Source: Maea johnstoni
Lineage: Eukaryota > Annelida > Polychaeta > Spionida > Magelonidae
Length of the DNA: 64,000 bases
Assembly: GCA_963942565.1 (NCBI GenBank)
Contig: OZ012685.1
Span: forward strand, 23,533,919-23,597,918
Reading direction: 5' to 3'
Shown: positions 1 through 8,769 of the stretch, piece after piece
How the letters are laid out: every line of letters starts with the position of its first letter
Numbering within the stretch: the stretch's first letter is position 1
Made by a program: the position numbers and the translations under genes
The notes under the pieces: generated by a model
The model's database searches: none
Told to the model about the DNA's origin: nothing
The model's input: the letters and a program-made list of their open reading frames with translations, nothing else

Positions 1-366
1 GTTAAAGTTGAGGCGATCAGGCTTGTGGAGTTTACGTCTCCATTGGCGGATGCTTAATATGCACGCATGCGCACATGAGAAGGGAATCCCCAGCTAAAAA
101 CTAAGCGAGCAGTGGATGTGTGAGGATGAGCTTCCCAACGTGAAAAATAAGACATATTTCAGGTTTGGCACAACATATTTTTAAGATTTCCCACCTTTAT
201 CATATTTCTCTACATTTTATTTTTCACGTTGGGCAGCTCTTCCGCACACGTCCACTGCTCGCTTAGTTTTCAGCTGGGGATTCCCTTCTCATGTGCGCAT
301 GCGTGCATATTAAGCATCCGCCAATGGAGACGTAAACTCCACAAGCCTGATCGCCTCAACTTTAAC
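1..366. mobile_element. Foldback element with ~148-bp arms
   Basis: Positions 1-149 are the near-perfect reverse complement of 219-366, leaving a ~70-base loop. The right arm ends in CTCAACTTTAAC; the left arm starts at the first base of the window, so the true left end may lie outside. Each arm carries an NRF-1-like core (GCATGCGCAC) and a CCAAT box. No coding capacity. Probably a non-autonomous foldback or MITE-type DNA element; no target duplication can be read because the left flank is missing. Confidence 0.75.
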
Positions 367-984
367 AGTGTGCCATACAGGCACCAGGCTACGGATTTTC
401 ATCAAATAAAGATGTAATTATACAAAGAAATAAGGTAGGATACGAACGTGACTGGTTTTGGGGGGTGTTTCAGGTTATAAATATGAGCGCCCAGTTTTCT
501 TGGCGCAAGTTCACTTTTTTAAATGCTGGGAACTCTAACGGTGGCGTAGGCCAATAGACATAGCATATAGGAAACATCGGCCGGTGCCACTGTTAGAGTT
601 GCTCGAACTACCTGTTTCCAAATATTGGCTAAGACCATGCTCAGGTCTTCATCAGTTCATGGCATCATGCACTGACAGTATTGTATAGTTTTGAGTTATG
701 TCAGGTTTCAGCCTAAATTTAGCTTTTCTCTCCATAATCACAATGCCAATATTGTAATAGCTAGCTGCGGCGTAATCACAGCAGTTATGAACTGATGAAC
801 GCAGGTTGTGCTACCTCTAATTAATTGAGAGAAGATGAAGTGCAATCGGCTGTGTTATGTATACATTCAGGACAGGTAGACCTCCATTTCTGTGGCTGTG
901 GTACAACTCTTTAAGGTGTTAACTAAACATGCATGGGAAATAAGGGTCAGGGCTAAGTGATAGCAGACAAGTTTACAGAAGTAA
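367..984. other. Non-coding stretch, nothing recognised
   Basis: AT-rich sequence without a plausible exon or a clear repeat. A weak imperfect inverted repeat (CTAACGGTGGC near 535 and GTGCCACTGTTAGAG near 583) may be a small degraded element. Confidence 0.4.
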
Positions 985-1174
985 GGGCTATTCCATATAA
1001 AAATACATGAGGGGGGGGGTGGAACGCCCACAATTTCAGACCCCCCCCCAATGATTTTTTTTTCATGTAAACCCGTATTTTTTTATCTTGACCCCCCTCC
1101 CCCCATGATTTTTTTAATAGGTGAGCGTTCCACCCCCCCCCCCCCCCCCATGTATATTCAAATGGAATAGCCCT
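985..1174. mobile_element. Harbinger-like MITE, GGGCTATTCC termini
   Basis: The ends GGGCTATTCCATATAAAAAT and (reverse complement of the right end) GGGCTATTCCATTTGAATAT form terminal inverted repeats. The element is flanked by TAA on both sides, the 3-bp target duplication known for PIF/Harbinger elements. The interior holds long G and C homopolymers in inverted orientation. No coding. Confidence 0.65.
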
Positions 1175-1424
1175 AAGCATATCATGTACCCCACTGAAAT
1201 TAGCCCTTTGACGTGATACAATGTTGCAGTAATCAAATATATTGTATAGAAAAGTACATTTGTAGCTATATTTAGTTTTGATAATAACAGTTTCCCTTAT
1301 TCCACTGAAATGGCTGAAATTGTGGAATAATACAAAGATATGATCCACAAGTTCACAAGATTATTAAAGAATATTTAGTGGGCATTCTAGCTAACAATGA
1401 TATTTTTAAAGATGCATTTCTCTG

Positions 1425-1654
1425 AGGCCTAAAAAAAAAAGTTTGTTTCCGGTAACCCTACCCTAACAAGTTTTTATTCAAAACAATCCCTACCCTAAAG
1501 TTTTTTCAGCCCTCCCAACTCCCAATCAACGTAATACATGCACAAAAGACACATTTTTGCCCATAAAAATAATCCAAATTTTTTTTTTACCGACCTACCT
1601 ACCCTTTTTTTTTCAGACTGTTACAGGAAACAAACAATTTCTTTTTTTAGGCCT
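1425..1654. mobile_element. Harbinger-like MITE, GGCCTAAAAAA family (copy 1)
   Basis: Terminal inverted repeats GGCCTAAAAAAA / TTTTTTTAGGCC with a further internal match (GTTTGTTTCC / GGAAACAAAC). Flanked by TGA on both sides. The same ~230-bp element recurs at 28090 and 43512, each with its own 3-bp flanking repeat, which fits PIF/Harbinger-type insertion. Confidence 0.75.
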
Positions 1655-2100
1655 GAAATATTCAAAACTAAAATGGCCAGGCCTTAGGGTAAAACAGGTT
1701 TGAGAAAGTTTTTTGCCCAGAATGTTGTTGATTTTATCTTGATCAATATTAATGCCTACATCTGACATTTTTCTCTCATGAAACCTTAAGATTTTAAGTT
1801 CTTTTCCTTCCAATGATCTCAGAGAGATTTTCTTGTAAAATGTTAGAAATCCCTTTCTCTAAAGCCCCCTCCACTGCCTGTTTTATGTGGTACACATATC
1901 TAGCTTCCAAGTCACACTCTTATCAGGTGGTGTGTTGGTTGGTGAGGTCAAACCCTGGTGGGATATGGTGCTCCTGTGGATCAGTGGTAGTAGCTTATTC
2001 CCTATGGTCTCTCGCTGACACCACTATCGCCCAGACATTCCAATAACGGTCTGGGGGATTGAGATATACATCTGCCTAGTTACCTCTGAAGAACAGCATA
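1655..2100. other. Non-coding stretch left of the nested insertion
   Basis: No exon or repeat could be supported. A short piece (about 1930-2070) vaguely resembles the body of a tRNA-derived SINE (a GGTCTGGGGGATTGA stretch near the end) but lacks convincing A and B boxes. Confidence 0.3.
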
Positions 2101-2313
2101 TTAACCCATTAATACTCAAGAGTTCATCCAGAAATTGTCTTCTGGATTGATGATACTTTTGACAATAAGTTTTGAATTGAGAATAATCTTTACAAAATAT
2201 TCGAAGGAGAGTTGTTGGTAATGTTCTGATCAACATTTCTCCTTCAAATATTTTGCCAATTGTGCTAAAGCCTGAAAGATTTTAGGAAAACTGTCAGACT
2301 GGTACTGGGAGCT
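2101..2313. mobile_element. piggyBac-like MITE P1, left piece of the split copy
   Basis: Starts with TTAACCCATTAATACTC and contains the internal inverted repeat of this family (ATATTCGAAGGAGAGTTG near 2197 and ATTTCTCCTTCAAATATTT near 2235). It stops at TGGTACTGGGAGCT, where the LINE tail begins. Its missing right end (GAGCATTAATGGGTTAA) is found 17.3 kb away at 19670-19688. TTAA at the outer ends fits piggyBac-type insertion. Confidence 0.8.
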
Positions 2314-2542
2314 TTTTTTTATTTTTGAAAGCCTAAAAAAAGGAACAGGCCTTTTTTGTTTATTTTCCTGCTCGCCGAGCACCACGGCTATGCATCAGAC
2401 ATATTTGTTACAAATGATAAGCACGGTTACCATATTTTTATATGGATTTATGTTATACAAAGAAATTTTGTCGGTGTAGACAGATGAGTGTATATATTGA
2501 CATGATATAATAAATGGATTGCAACATGCAAGACAGTTTCTG
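2314..2542 (-). other. LINE 3' UTR and A-rich tail
   Basis: Lies between the ORF2 stop and the direct repeat. It ends on the minus strand in an A-rich tail with an AATAAA-like string. No open frame. Confidence 0.7.
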
Positions 2543-4888
2543 TTATAGTTCTGTTTCTTCAAAATAATCAATCAATAGACCCCACCTTTTAACAAAATTC
2601 TCATTTCTCTGTAATATATTGTACTTCAGTTCTTCATGATTGAATAAGGCTCTTGTTTGGAATTTGACAGAAAATATACTTGGAGTTTTACAGTTTAATT
2701 TTGCATTAAAGATCACCTTTTTTGTGATTAGAATAATAGCATTGATCCAGAAGGATTTTTTGTTTTCACCAAGTATGATAGTTTGTTCATCAATTATATA
2801 ATCCGCCAAGCCAACTTCAGACAACCATATTTCAACATCTCTCCACAGAATTCTTGATTTGGAACATTTGATTAACATGTGTTCAACTGAATCTTCATCA
2901 ATTTTACACATATCACAAAGTGATGATTCTTTAATTTTCATTTTGAACAACTTGTCATTTGTATAAAATCTTCTGTGAAGAGTTCTAAACTGTATATATC
3001 TGAGATATACATCATCTACCATTTGTATTTTGTTGAATGATTTTCTCATTGAGAAAAAATCTATTCTGGATGATATTTTGTCAGACCATTTTGTACACGC
3101 GTTTGTAATGATATTGTCATTTTTCCCTAGTAGTTGTTTGTAGATGTTTGATACACCTTTCTTATCTTTTGATAGGATAACATTAAGATAGGAATTACAA
3201 GGATAAACAGTTGTACCATCAATAAAAACACTCCGTCTCATATAGTTACATATTTTCCAACAGAAGGCACCATATTCTAGGAAATTTGTTTGTATATTAT
3301 AAGTAGTCTGGAAATCCTCAAGAGACATATTTTGTCTGTTATTATCAAGGACATCATTGACTATATTTATACCTCTTTCTTTCCAGCTTCGTTTGATAGG
3401 TATTTGTAAAATATGGTTTAACCAGAGTGGTGACAACAGTGTATTTTCAGGGGTAATCATTCTGTTAGTATCCCATAAATAAATAATAGCATCTAAGACA
3501 TTTTTCCAGAATGGGTTGTCAGTAATGTCATATATTCTATCAATGTAGTTTTTTCCATAAGAGCATATTTCTCTAAATTCAAAATAATCTGGGAAATTGG
3601 TCCAGTTTGCCTTAGATGATAGATATCTTTTTATCCATCCTAATTTTAAAGCCATACAAAATGTTTTTAAGTTGTGTAATTTAAGCCCACCGTCTAAGGT
3701 ATCCGCTTCTAATATTTCCTTTCGGAATTTAGGTGGTTTTTTATTCCATAAGAAAGAGTCAACCATTGATTGTAGTTCTTTAAACATTTGATCTGAAGGA
3801 TTAGGGAGGGACAGAAGTATATGAGTAATTTTTGAATAAATTAAGGACTTTAAGATAGTCACTTTCCCGTAAGGAGTTAAGTTTCTAGTGTTCCATACAG
3901 CTATTAATTTTTTCATTTCCACAATTTTAGATGATATGTTATCATCTGTGATAGTTGTCATGTGTTTTATTCTGTATTTTATCCCAAGAACTTCAAATTC
4001 AGTAGTCCAATCTAATCCAAATTTACCTTCTAAACTTATACTTCTGTCCCTTATTGCCCCAATTTTAATTACCTTGGTTTTGTCTTTATTCACTTCAAGA
4101 CCAGAAATTTTCTTAAACCAATCCAATACTCTGATGACACCAGTAAGACTTTCCAAATCTGCTTTTATAAATAAAGTGGTGTCATCAGCATATTGTGATA
4201 ATTTATTTTCTACACCATACGTTTCTATACCTTTTATATCTGGATATTCTCGTATAACATGTGAAAGAATCTCTGCACATAAAACGAAGAGGTACGGAGA
4301 TATCGGATCACCTTGCCGACATCCCCTAGAGAGGACAATATTTTCGGAGAAATTGCCATTTTGTTCTACCCTAGAAAAACTATTTTCTCTAAGTAGAGCG
4401 ATCCATTTTATTAGTTCTGTTCCAAAATTAAAGAGTTTGAGACTTTTGTTGATAAAATTCCATTCTATTGTGTCGAAAGCTTTCGCGTAATCGACTATAA
4501 TTAATAAACCAGGGATTTGTTCTATTTCAGCATAGTTAATGATGTCAAAAAGTAATCTGGTGTTTTCTCCAATAAAACGGTTCGTTATAAAACCAGTTTG
4601 GTCATTATTGATCAGTGTTTGTAGTACTGTCTTTACTCTCTCAGAGATCATGGCTGACAGAAATTTATAAGTGCCGTTTAATAGTGTAAGTGGTCGCCAA
4701 TTTTTTAATGAAGTTCTTAGCTTTCCACCTTTTGGTATACAAGTTATTGTACCATTAATAATGTTTGGACTTAATGCACCATATTGAAAGGATTCTAAGT
4801 AGACACGATACAGCCATACTATTAATTCGTCTTTGAAAAATTTGAAAAATTCATTAGTATAACCATCTGGGCCGGGTGCTTTATTCAA
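2543..4888 (-). CDS. LINE ORF2, reverse transcriptase half
   Basis: About 781 codons without a stop. It begins at the conserved NKAPGPDG block (residues 2-9) of non-LTR reverse transcriptases. Visible motifs: GLLIIVDYAKAFDTIEW around 127-143 (catalytic Asp), RGCRQGDPISPYLF at 188-201 and YADD at 233-236. Near the C-terminus is a CDMC...H...C zinc knuckle, typical of L1/Tx1 ORF2. The first codon shown is an in-frame TTG, not a true start: an in-frame stop lies four codons upstream, where the ~7 kb insertion joins. The upstream half of the same ORF2 is at 11865-13325. Role in the family: target-primed reverse transcription of the element RNA. The uninterrupted frame suggests a fairly recent insertion. 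Confidence 0.93.
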   Translation of the reverse strand: MNKAPGPDGYTNEFFKFFKDELIVWLYRVYLESFQYGALSPNIINGTITCIPKGGKLRTSLKNWRPLTLLNGTYKFLSAMISERVKTVLQTLINNDQTGFITNRFIGENTRLLFDIINYAEIEQIPGLLIIVDYAKAFDTIEWNFINKSLKLFNFGTELIKWIALLRENSFSRVEQNGNFSENIVLSRGCRQGDPISPYLFVLCAEILSHVIREYPDIKGIETYGVENKLSQYADDTTLFIKADLESLTGVIRVLDWFKKISGLEVNKDKTKVIKIGAIRDRSISLEGKFGLDWTTEFEVLGIKYRIKHMTTITDDNISSKIVEMKKLIAVWNTRNLTPYGKVTILKSLIYSKITHILLSLPNPSDQMFKELQSMVDSFLWNKKPPKFRKEILEADTLDGGLKLHNLKTFCMALKLGWIKRYLSSKANWTNFPDYFEFREICSYGKNYIDRIYDITDNPFWKNVLDAIIYLWDTNRMITPENTLLSPLWLNHILQIPIKRSWKERGINIVNDVLDNNRQNMSLEDFQTTYNIQTNFLEYGAFCWKICNYMRRSVFIDGTTVYPCNSYLNVILSKDKKGVSNIYKQLLGKNDNIITNACTKWSDKISSRIDFFSMRKSFNKIQMVDDVYLRYIQFRTLHRRFYTNDKLFKMKIKESSLCDMCKIDEDSVEHMLIKCSKSRILWRDVEIWLSEVGLADYIIDEQTIILGENKKSFWINAIILITKKVIFNAKLNCKTPSIFSVKFQTRALFNHEELKYNILQRNENFVKRWGLLIDYFEETEL

Positions 4889-4925
4889 TTTGCTTTTTTA
4901 GAGGTTGTTGTACAAACAACAACCT

Positions 4926-5214
4926 ATATTCAGTTCGCTTTTGTTGTCTTGCATTCCCGGGGGGGGGTCCTGGGAGCTGGTTGATGCATTTTCCCTATGT
5001 TGTCTTACATGGCATTTTTGGAAAATTCTAGGCGAATGATCTGGAGAGTGGGGTGTGGTGGGGTCGTTTTGTTTAATGTTTCTGTTAGAGTTGGGTGTGT
5101 AGTTTATAGAGTTTGTTTCATTGTTTCTGTGGGTTGCCTAGTTTTTTTTTGGTGGATTTTTACGTGTTTATACATTACGTTTTCTTCACTCCAATACGAT
5201 TCTGTAGCGCGTCT
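4926..5214. other. Left part of the 7 kb insertion, unrecognised
   Basis: Contains a run of G after CCC near 4958 and GT-rich sequence. Nothing coding or repeated elsewhere in the window was identified. Confidence 0.35.
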
Positions 5215-5410
5215 GGTCTGGTGGGGCGGCCGTTGGATGCGCATGCGTGGGTGGATGCGCATGCGTGGGTTTTCTGCATATTTAATGCGATCGGCTAATC
5301 ACGTGACAGCACCACGTGGTTTGTCTCTGGTGAATTATCCAATGAGCGGTCTCACTGCCTCACCGTCACACCACGTGGTACTCTTTCCCGCGGTTTATTA
5401 ACCAATGAGC
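5215..5410 (+). promoter_or_regulatory. Promoter-like, CpG-rich block with NRF-1, E-box and CCAAT motifs
   Basis: Two direct copies of an NRF-1-like site, TGCGCATGCGTGGG (about 5236-5268), are followed by two CACGTG E-boxes, two CCAATGAGCGG boxes and a CCGCGG. A YY1-like CCGCCATTTTG follows at 5487. All but the NRF-1 pair are repeated 861 bp downstream. The clustering resembles a TATA-less polymerase II promoter. No gene start can be tied to it, so the function is inferred from motifs only. Confidence 0.35.
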
Positions 5411-7008
5411 GGCTATTTGTATTTCTTTTTGTACTATTTTACTTACGTGTTCATTCACGTATTTCTTACATTGGCTAGGTTACCCTCCGCCATTTTGAAT
5501 ATCGGTTTTGCCGAAATTTGCACCCCGATTTCAAAGCTTTCGTTTGTGGCCATCTCTAACTCTAAAATTCTGAAACCAAAAGAATTAACAAGCCAAGTAT
5601 CTATATTATTAAGATTAATTCTTTTGGTTTCGGAAAATCGAAAATATTTTGAGATATTTGTCAACACGCATCGATGGTGGCGTGAACATGGCGATGGGTC
5701 GGGTTTGACGAAATTTGCACCCCGATTTCAAAGCTTTCGTTTGTGGCCATCTCTAACTCTAAAATTCTGAAACCAAAAGAATTAACAAGCCAAGTATCTA
5801 TATTATTAAGATTAATTCTTTTGGTTTCGGAAAATCGAAAATATTTTGAGATATTTGTCAACACGCATCGATGGTGGCGTGTTGACCACGGCGATTAGTA
5901 CATTCTCAATGGTACATCGCCGATTCCTGTCAATTTCATCAAGCTATCTCCCCCCTATCACAATATGACTACCTACCTGGATAGATGAGATCCTCATCTA
6001 TCTGATTCAATCATTTTTTTAATTCAACTTCGGGTTGGAAGCGAAAAAATAGCTTTTCGCTACAACCGGAAGTTGATTTTTTTGATATAGCGAGATTAGG
6101 GCATTGATATGCATTGTGTGCATTTCACACAAAAAACATACTTTTCTGCGATCGGCTAATCACGTGACAGCACCACGTGGTTTTTCTCTGGTGAATTATC
6201 CAATGAGCGGTCTCACTGCCTCACCGTCACACCACGTGGTACTCTTTCCCGCGGTTTATTAACCAATGAGCGGCTATTTGTATTTCTCTTTGTACTATTT
6301 TACTTACGTGTTCATTCACGTATTTTTTACATTGGCTAGGTTACCCTCCGCCATTTTGAATATCGGTTTTGCCGAAATTTGCACCCCGATTTCAAAGCTT
6401 TCGTTTGTGGCCATCTCTAACTCTAAAATTCTGAAACCAAAAGAATTAACAAGCCAAGTATCTATATTATTAAGATTAATTCTTTTGGTTTCGGAAAATC
6501 GAAAATATTTTGAGATATTTGTCAACACGCATCGATGGTGGCGTGAACATGGCGATGGGTCGGGTTTGACGAAATTTGCACCCCGATTTCAAAGCTTTCG
6601 TTTGTGGCCATCTCTAACTCTAAAATTCTGAAACCAAAAGAATTAACAAGCCAAGTATCTATATTATTAAGATTAATTCTTTTGGTTTCGGAAAATCGAA
6701 AATATTTTGAGATATTTGTCAACACGCATCGATGGTGGCGTGTTGACCACGGCGATTAGTACATTCTCAATGGTACCTCGCCGATTCCTGTCAATTTCAT
6801 CAAGCTATCTCCCCCCGATCACAATATGACTACCTACCTGGATAGATGAGATCCTCATCTATCTGATTCAATCATTTTTTTAATTCAACTTCAGGTTGGA
6901 AGCGAAAAAATAGCTTTTCGCTACAACCGGAAGTTGATTTTTTTGATATAGCGAGATTAGGGCATTGATATGCATTGTGTGCATTTCACACAAAAAACAT
7001 ACTTTTTT
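5287..7008. repeat. Tandem duplication of an 861-bp unit
   Basis: Copy 1 runs 5287-6147 and copy 2 runs 6148-~7008, starting at GCGATCGGCTAATCACGTG; they are almost identical. Each copy contains an internal ~196-bp direct duplication (starting near 5512 and 5708; 6373 and 6569). Each sub-copy holds a hairpin with 16-bp arms, GAAACCAAAAGAATTA / TAATTCTTTTGGTTTC, at 5572-5631 and again near 5768, 6433 and 6629. The near identity points to a recent duplication. Short frames open on both strands are by-products of the repeat. Confidence 0.9.
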
Positions 7009-7268
7009 CAATAAATTGTCACGTCGCCGTTTCTGGGTCAAAATTTACAAATGGCCCATCAAAGTGTTCGCAACAAATAGGGCTTTTACCCTATTATCAT
7101 AACTTGTTGCTTATATTTGTAATTTTTGAAAAAAAATGGCGACTTCGGAAAAAAACGGCAAAAACGGCTTTTTGGAATGTTGATTTAGGAACCCTGGCGA
7201 AATTCTAAATTTACTTATTAATTTCGCCACTAAAACCGGAAAAAAAGTTTCAACTTCAAGAAAACAGA
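7009..7268. other. Spacer between duplicated blocks
   Basis: AT-rich spacer with several A-rich strings. No exon or repeat recognised. Confidence 0.35.
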
Positions 7269-8578
7269 CTCTAAATAATCCATCCTGCCCATTTGTGGAT
7301 TTTCTTTGATCCCCACAATCGTAAGAAAACAACTTTGAAAAAAACGGAAGTAGTAAATATTTTTATCGCGATTTCAGCAGTCAGTATATATACCCTTCTC
7401 ACCATGAGTGTAGTATGCAGTCCTGAAGTTAGCAGACCTTTAATCCTGCCATCCCTTCCGTTCTCACTGTTGTTGTATTTTAGATAAAGATATGATTTTA
7501 ATTGTTTTGGGTGACAGGAAAAGTGTGTACTGTTATAATTTATTGGTCACAAACTTATAAGCCCAAAGAGCATGTAATGCGAATGCATGGGATGGCAGGG
7601 TTAATGGTCTGCATACTTCAGGATTGCATTTTCACTCATGGTGAGAAGGGTGTCAAGGGACATAACTGCAGGCAGCACTCATAGAAACTGGCTTCGACAT
7701 CATACTGCATCTACACCAAAGAGCATCATAGGAACTTGATTCACCTGACAACCCAAAATAGTAAGCATACATTAAATTGAAATAAATACAAAAGTATCAA
7801 TACAAAAGTATCACTCAATATACAATTTTATAAAAACACATCCACAAAATATAGAAACCATGCAAATCTTCACTGTCCCTCAAACAAAACAATTACTGTT
7901 TAAAGAAGATATTGTGTCGGTGTGATAATATAAGATTGCATTTGGTGAGATATGTTTTGTGTTGATATTTTTGTGTTGCTTTGATGGTATGTATGACTCT
8001 AAATAATCCATCCTGCCCATTTGTGGATTTTTTTTGTTCCCCACAATCGTAAAAAAACAACTTTGAAAAAAACGGAAGTAGTAAATATTTTTATCGCGAT
8101 TTCAGCAGTCAGTATATATACCCTTCTCACCATGAGTGTAGTATGCAGTCCTGAAGTTAGCAGACCTTTAACCCTGCCATCCCTTCCGTTCTCACTGTTG
8201 TTGTATTTTAGATAAAGATATGATTTTAATTGTTTTGGGTGACAGGAAAAGTGTGTACTGTCATAGAAACTGGCTTCGACATCATACTGCATCTACACCA
8301 AAGAGCATCATAGGAACTTGATTTACCTGACAACCCAAAATAGTAAGCATACATTAAATTGAAATAAATACAAAAGTATCAATACAAAACTATCACTCAA
8401 TATACAATTTTATAAAAACACATACACAAAATATAGAAACCATGCAAATCTTCACTGTCCCTCAAACAAAACAATTACTGTTTAAAGAAGATATTGTGTC
8501 GGTGTGATAATATAAGATTGCATTTGGTGAGATATGTTTTGTGTTGATATTTTTGTGTTGCTTTGATGGTATGTATGA
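7269..8578. repeat. Imperfect tandem duplication of a ~580-720-bp unit
   Basis: Copy 1 (7269-7993) and copy 2 (7994-8578) share two blocks: one from CTCTAAATAATCCATCCTGC to the GTGTGTACTGT string, and one from CATAGAAACTGGCTTCG to GGTATGTATGA. Copy 1 carries about 150 extra bases (7531-7679) between the blocks. A third partial echo, with AGCAGACCTGAAGTATGCAG, lies at 8590-8720. Non-coding. Confidence 0.85.
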
Positions 8579-8769
8579 TTATTTTTTCAGGTTGCATGGT
8601 GTAGGTGAAGTAGCAGACCTGAAGTATGCAGGCTTCTACCCTTTGATGCCGATGCCGGTCCCATACCCCTTCAACCCAGTGCTCGGGCCCAAGCAGCATC
8701 TCCCTGCATTTGTATCGCCCAAGATGCAAAACAAACGAAAATACTGATCAAAATAAAGGGAAAATTACA

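Noticed and set aside
953-1348. 131-codon minus-strand frame
   Set aside because: Poly-Gly and low-complexity translation of homopolymers inside a MITE.
3597-4490. Plus-strand frames of 64 and 200 codons
   Set aside because: They are antisense shadows of the LINE reverse transcriptase on the minus strand.
5405-6725. Repeated 67-121-codon frames on both strands
   Set aside because: They arise from the duplicated hairpin units, are open on both strands, and show no domain or start context.
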